Position numbers and translations under genes: made by a program. The notes beneath the pieces are model-generated. The model searched no databases, was not told where the DNA came from, and saw only the letters and a list, made by a program, of their open reading frames with translations. Shown one piece after another: positions 6,711 through 9,244 of a stretch of DNA of 9,244 nucleotides. The DNA comes from Savagea sp. (GTDB lineage Bacteria > Bacillota > Bacilli > Bacillales_A > Planococcaceae), in the NCBI GenBank assembly GCA_030146155.1, contig JASLCF010000022.1:1-9244 (forward strand), written 5' to 3'. The number at the start of each line of letters is the position of its first letter. The first letter of the stretch is position 1.

Positions 6711-7007
6711 ATGAAAATTCAATCGGTAGCGAATATTGCACCTAAAGAACATATCTTTCAAGTGCCGCCCCATCAATTGAAACCAGAAGTATCATTTGGC
6801 ACGATGTTGAAAGAAGCCATCCAACAAGTGGATCAATTGCAAAAAGTATCAGATATGAATACTCAAAAATTGGTTCAAGGTAAGGATGTTGATTTACATA
6901 CAGTTATGATTACGGCTCAAAAGGCAAGTATTGCACTCACAGCAACCATTGAAGTGAGAAATAAAGTGGTTGAAGCTTACCAAGAAATTAGTAGAATGCC
7001 ACTCTAA
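6711..7007 (+). CDS. fliE: flagellar hook-basal body complex protein FliE
   Basis: Small export substrate of 98 residues (B. subtilis about 106) that joins the MS ring to the rod and is needed early in export of rod proteins. The N-terminal 25 residues are variable, as in the family; SFGTMLKEAIQQVDQLQK (28-45) and the conserved C-terminal block VDLHTVMITAQKASIALT (60-77), VRNKVVEAYQEISRMPL (82-98) identify it. The ATG is 10 bases after TAAGGAG (6694-6700), a slightly long spacing. It ends in tandem stops TAATAA and is followed by fliF after 32 bases. Confidence 0.97.
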   Translation: MKIQSVANIAPKEHIFQVPPHQLKPEVSFGTMLKEAIQQVDQLQKVSDMNTQKLVQGKDVDLHTVMITAQKASIALTATIEVRNKVVEAYQEISRMPL

Positions 7008-7039
7008 TAAAACTAATGAAACGATCCGGGGGAGTATGA

Positions 7040-8647
7040 ATGAAGGAAAGAGTAACGAAGATTGGAACGGACTTGAAGACGTTCTGGTCGAGTCGTTCTA
7101 AAACTCAAAAGATAACAATGATTGGTTCTTCAGTCGGTATCCTTCTACTAGCAATTGTACTTACAATCTTTTTGTCACGAACAGATTATGTTCCTCTTTA
7201 CTCAGATGTATCCCGAGCAGAAGTTGGGCGTATCAAAGAACATCTCGATTCAATGGGGGTCCCTAACCAAGTTGCACCAGGTGGTTCAGCTAACTTAGTA
7301 CCCAAAGAGAGAGTAGATGATTTGCTTGTCACATTAGCGATGGAGGGTTTCCCTAAATCAGGGGCAATTGATTCATCGTTTTTTGCTGAGAACGCAGGGT
7401 TTGGAACAACAGATAATGAGTTCAATATGTTGAAGAAAGCGACACTTGAAACTGAACTAGCCAATTTAATCCGCGGTATTGAGGGTGTAAGAGATGCACA
7501 AGTGATGATTACACTACCAGCACCGAGTGTTTTTGTAAGTGAATTAACTGAAGATGCTTCAGCCGCAGTAATCCTAAAAACTGAGGCAGGGCATCAATTT
7601 AATGATGCGCAAATGACCGCTTTATATCATTTGATTTCTAAAAGTTTACAAAACTTGTCACCTGAAAATATTGCCTTATTAAATCAATATGGTGAAGTGT
7701 TTGACTTCGTTGATCCATCTCAATCTACAGGGGCATCCGTTGCAGATCAACGAGCAGTAAAAAAATCAATCGAAAAAGATATTCAAAATCAAGTACAACA
7801 AATGTTAGGTTTACTCATGGGTCGAGATAAAGTGGTGGTCACTGTTTCGACAGATATTGACTTTAAAACAGAAAATAGACAGGAAAATTTAGTCTATCCA
7901 GTGGATGAAGAAAATATGGAAGGCTTAACGATGAGTGCCCAGCGAATTACTGAAACGTTTACAGGCAATGGCCCAGGAGCAATGGGGACACCTGCTACTG
8001 AAGACGGAACCGACAATGCAACTGGGAGCTTTGTAGAAGGAGCGTTCGGGAACGGCGATTATGAACGTTTTGAGGAAACACTCAATAATGAAGTGAATCG
8101 TGTCCGCAAAGAAATCGTAGAAAGTCCTTATAAAGTAAAAGACATTGGTATTACAGTCATCATTGATCCGCCGAGAGATGAACAAGGCGAATTGACAGAC
8201 TTGCCACAAAATTTACAAGCAGATGTAGAACAAATCTTAACTACAATTGTTCGAACGTCAATTAATAAAGAACAACCTGGTGAATTAACGGATGAATTAA
8301 TTGCTGAGAAAATAGCTGTCTCTATTCAACCATTCAATGGTGCACCTGAAATGGAAACACCACCAACTGGATTAGCAGCCATTCCTTTATGGGTGTATAT
8401 CTTACTTGGTATTGTACTCTTGATTATTATTGGTTTAGTAGTTCTATTCTTACGCAATAAGAAAAAGACCGAAGAACTTGAATTAGAACAAGCAATAGAA
8501 GAACAACAAGAAGTACTCTCAGTAGATGATATCAACAAAGAAACTGAATCAGAAACGACACTGAAGAGCAAGCAACTTGAAAAGATGGCAAGAGAAAGAC
8601 CAGAAGAATTTGCAAAATTACTACGTACATGGATTTCAGAGGATTAG
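7040..8647 (+). CDS. fliF: flagellar MS-ring protein FliF
   Basis: Membrane protein of 535 residues, normal for the family, that assembles into the MS ring, the base of the flagellar motor and housing of the export gate. A membrane helix at about 25-46 is followed by the ring-building YscJ/FliF domain (about 47-220; RTDYVPLYSDVS, GVRDAQVMITLPAPSVF) and the FliF C-terminal extracytoplasmic domain (about 250-425; VTVSTDIDFKTENRQENL), which includes a Gly/Thr/Asn-rich loop near 310-340. A second membrane helix is at about 448-471, then a charged cytoplasmic tail whose end, ERPEEFAKLLRTWISED (519-535), is the known FliG-binding segment. GGGGGAG ends 5 bases before the ATG; an ATG at 7036 is in another frame. 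fliG starts 13 bases after the stop. Confidence 0.98.
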   Translation: MKERVTKIGTDLKTFWSSRSKTQKITMIGSSVGILLLAIVLTIFLSRTDYVPLYSDVSRAEVGRIKEHLDSMGVPNQVAPGGSANLVPKERVDDLLVTLAMEGFPKSGAIDSSFFAENAGFGTTDNEFNMLKKATLETELANLIRGIEGVRDAQVMITLPAPSVFVSELTEDASAAVILKTEAGHQFNDAQMTALYHLISKSLQNLSPENIALLNQYGEVFDFVDPSQSTGASVADQRAVKKSIEKDIQNQVQQMLGLLMGRDKVVVTVSTDIDFKTENRQENLVYPVDEENMEGLTMSAQRITETFTGNGPGAMGTPATEDGTDNATGSFVEGAFGNGDYERFEETLNNEVNRVRKEIVESPYKVKDIGITVIIDPPRDEQGELTDLPQNLQADVEQILTTIVRTSINKEQPGELTDELIAEKIAVSIQPFNGAPEMETPPTGLAAIPLWVYILLGIVLLIIIGLVVLFLRNKKKTEELELEQAIEEQQEVLSVDDINKETESETTLKSKQLEKMARERPEEFAKLLRTWISED

Positions 8648-8655
8648 AGGAGGGG
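8648..8655 (+). promoter_or_regulatory. ribosome binding site supporting a TTG start for fliG
   Basis: AGGAGGGG lies directly after the fliF stop, with its GGAGG core (8649-8653) 7 bases before TTG at 8661. The next in-frame ATG, 8682, is 28 bases away from it and has only a weak purine run (AAAGAG) in front. Confidence 0.8.
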
Positions 8656-8660
8656 TTGGA

Positions 8661-9244
8661 TTGGTAAAAAAAGAAAAAGAGATGTCTGGTCGACAAAAAG
8701 CTGCCCTCCTTCTCATATCACTTGGGCCAGAATTATCCGCACAAGTGTTTAAGCATCTATCAGAGGATGAAATGGAAAAGTTGACACTTGAAATTTCAGG
8801 TGTCAAAAAAGTGGATTCTGCGGTGAAAGAAGAAATCATTGACGAGTTCCATAATATTGCACTGGCACAAGATTATATTTCATCTGGTGGAATTGGTTAT
8901 GCAAAAACCGTCTTAGAAAAAGCGATTGGAAAAGAACATGCACAGACAATCATTAATCGTTTGACTTCTTCTTTACAAGTTCGTCCTTTTGATTTTGCTA
9001 GAAGAGCAGAACCTTCTCAAATCTTGAACTTTATTCAAAATGAGCATCCACAAACGATTGCTTTAGTCCTTTCTTACTTAGAAGCAGAGCAAGCAGGAAT
9101 GATTTTATCTTCTTTACCACAAGATGTTCAGGCAGATATAGCTAAACGAATTGCAACGATGGAATCAACAAGCCCTGAAGTCATTAGTGAAGTGGAATCT
9201 GTTTTAGAAAGAAAATTATCTTCTACAGTGACACAAGACTTTAC
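8661..9244 (+). CDS. fliG: flagellar motor switch protein FliG, 3'-truncated by the window edge
   Basis: Rotor protein that binds FliF with its N-terminal domain, FliM with its middle domain and the stator with its C-terminal domain; it transmits torque and switching. About 194 residues are visible, against roughly 338 in B. subtilis. The N-terminal FliF-binding domain (SGRQKAALLLISLG, 9-22; LTLEISGVKKVD, 41-52; FHNIALAQDYISSGGIGYA, 63-81) and the start of the middle domain with its FliM-binding EHPQT motif (128-132, in EHPQTIALVLSYL) are clear. The TTG start gives MVKKEKEMSGRQK, matching the length of the B. subtilis N-terminus (9 residues before GRQK here, 10 before GKQK there); starting at the ATG at 8682 would remove seven residues. 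It follows fliF by 13 bases. The torque domain lies beyond the window. Confidence 0.97.
   Translation, partial: MVKKEKEMSGRQKAALLLISLGPELSAQVFKHLSEDEMEKLTLEISGVKKVDSAVKEEIIDEFHNIALAQDYISSGGIGYAKTVLEKAIGKEHAQTIINRLTSSLQVRPFDFARRAEPSQILNFIQNEHPQTIALVLSYLEAEQAGMILSSLPQDVQADIAKRIATMESTSPEVISEVESVLERKLSSTVTQDF

Noticed and set aside
7198..8839. Minus-strand frames inside fliF and fliG
   Set aside because: They are shadows of genes confirmed by domain motifs; none shows its own translation signals or recognisable protein.

Overview
The window looks like a conserved chromosomal locus of a motile, low-GC Gram-positive bacterium of the order Bacillales (Bacillaceae or Planococcaceae type). The evidence is the gene order, AT-rich codon use, strong AGGAGG-type ribosome binding sites, a CodY regulator, and proteins that read most like their Bacillus subtilis counterparts. 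All ten genes are on the + strand. The genus cannot be fixed from the sequence alone.

Layout: (1) 1-1589, the 3' two thirds of topA (DNA topoisomerase I), ending in a hairpin at 1604-1646. (2) 1734-5415, xerC (codV), hslV (clpQ/codW), hslU (clpY/codX) and codY, closely spaced with a candidate promoter and dyad symmetry just before xerC. This is the cod operon: a tyrosine recombinase for chromosome dimer resolution, the two subunits of an ATP-dependent protease, and the GTP/branched-chain amino acid sensing global repressor. (3) 5416-5842, a 427-base gap holding a 137-bp palindromic repeat-like element with a strong terminator hairpin at its core, then AT-rich sequence with competing short inverted repeats and a candidate sigma-A promoter. 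(4) 5843-9244, flgB, flgC, fliE, fliF and the first part of fliG. These start the large fla/che operon and encode proximal rod proteins, the rod-MS ring adaptor, the MS ring and the switch/rotor protein.

How the genes work together: CodY links nutrient state to gene expression and, in B. subtilis, also represses the flagellar operon that follows it, so the neighbourhood joins nutrient sensing to motility. The flagellar genes come in assembly-related order: FliF forms the MS ring, FliG binds its cytoplasmic tail, and FliE, FlgB and FlgC build the base of the rod on it.

Most noteworthy points: trmFO, which in B. subtilis and Staphylococcus aureus lies between topA and xerC, is absent here; HslV has an N-terminus without the Ser reported for B. 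subtilis CodW; a degenerate mobile-type repeat separates codY from flgB; and there are two regulatory-looking dyads, before xerC and before codY. I found no new multi-gene system. This is an ordinary core-genome region with a few local oddities.
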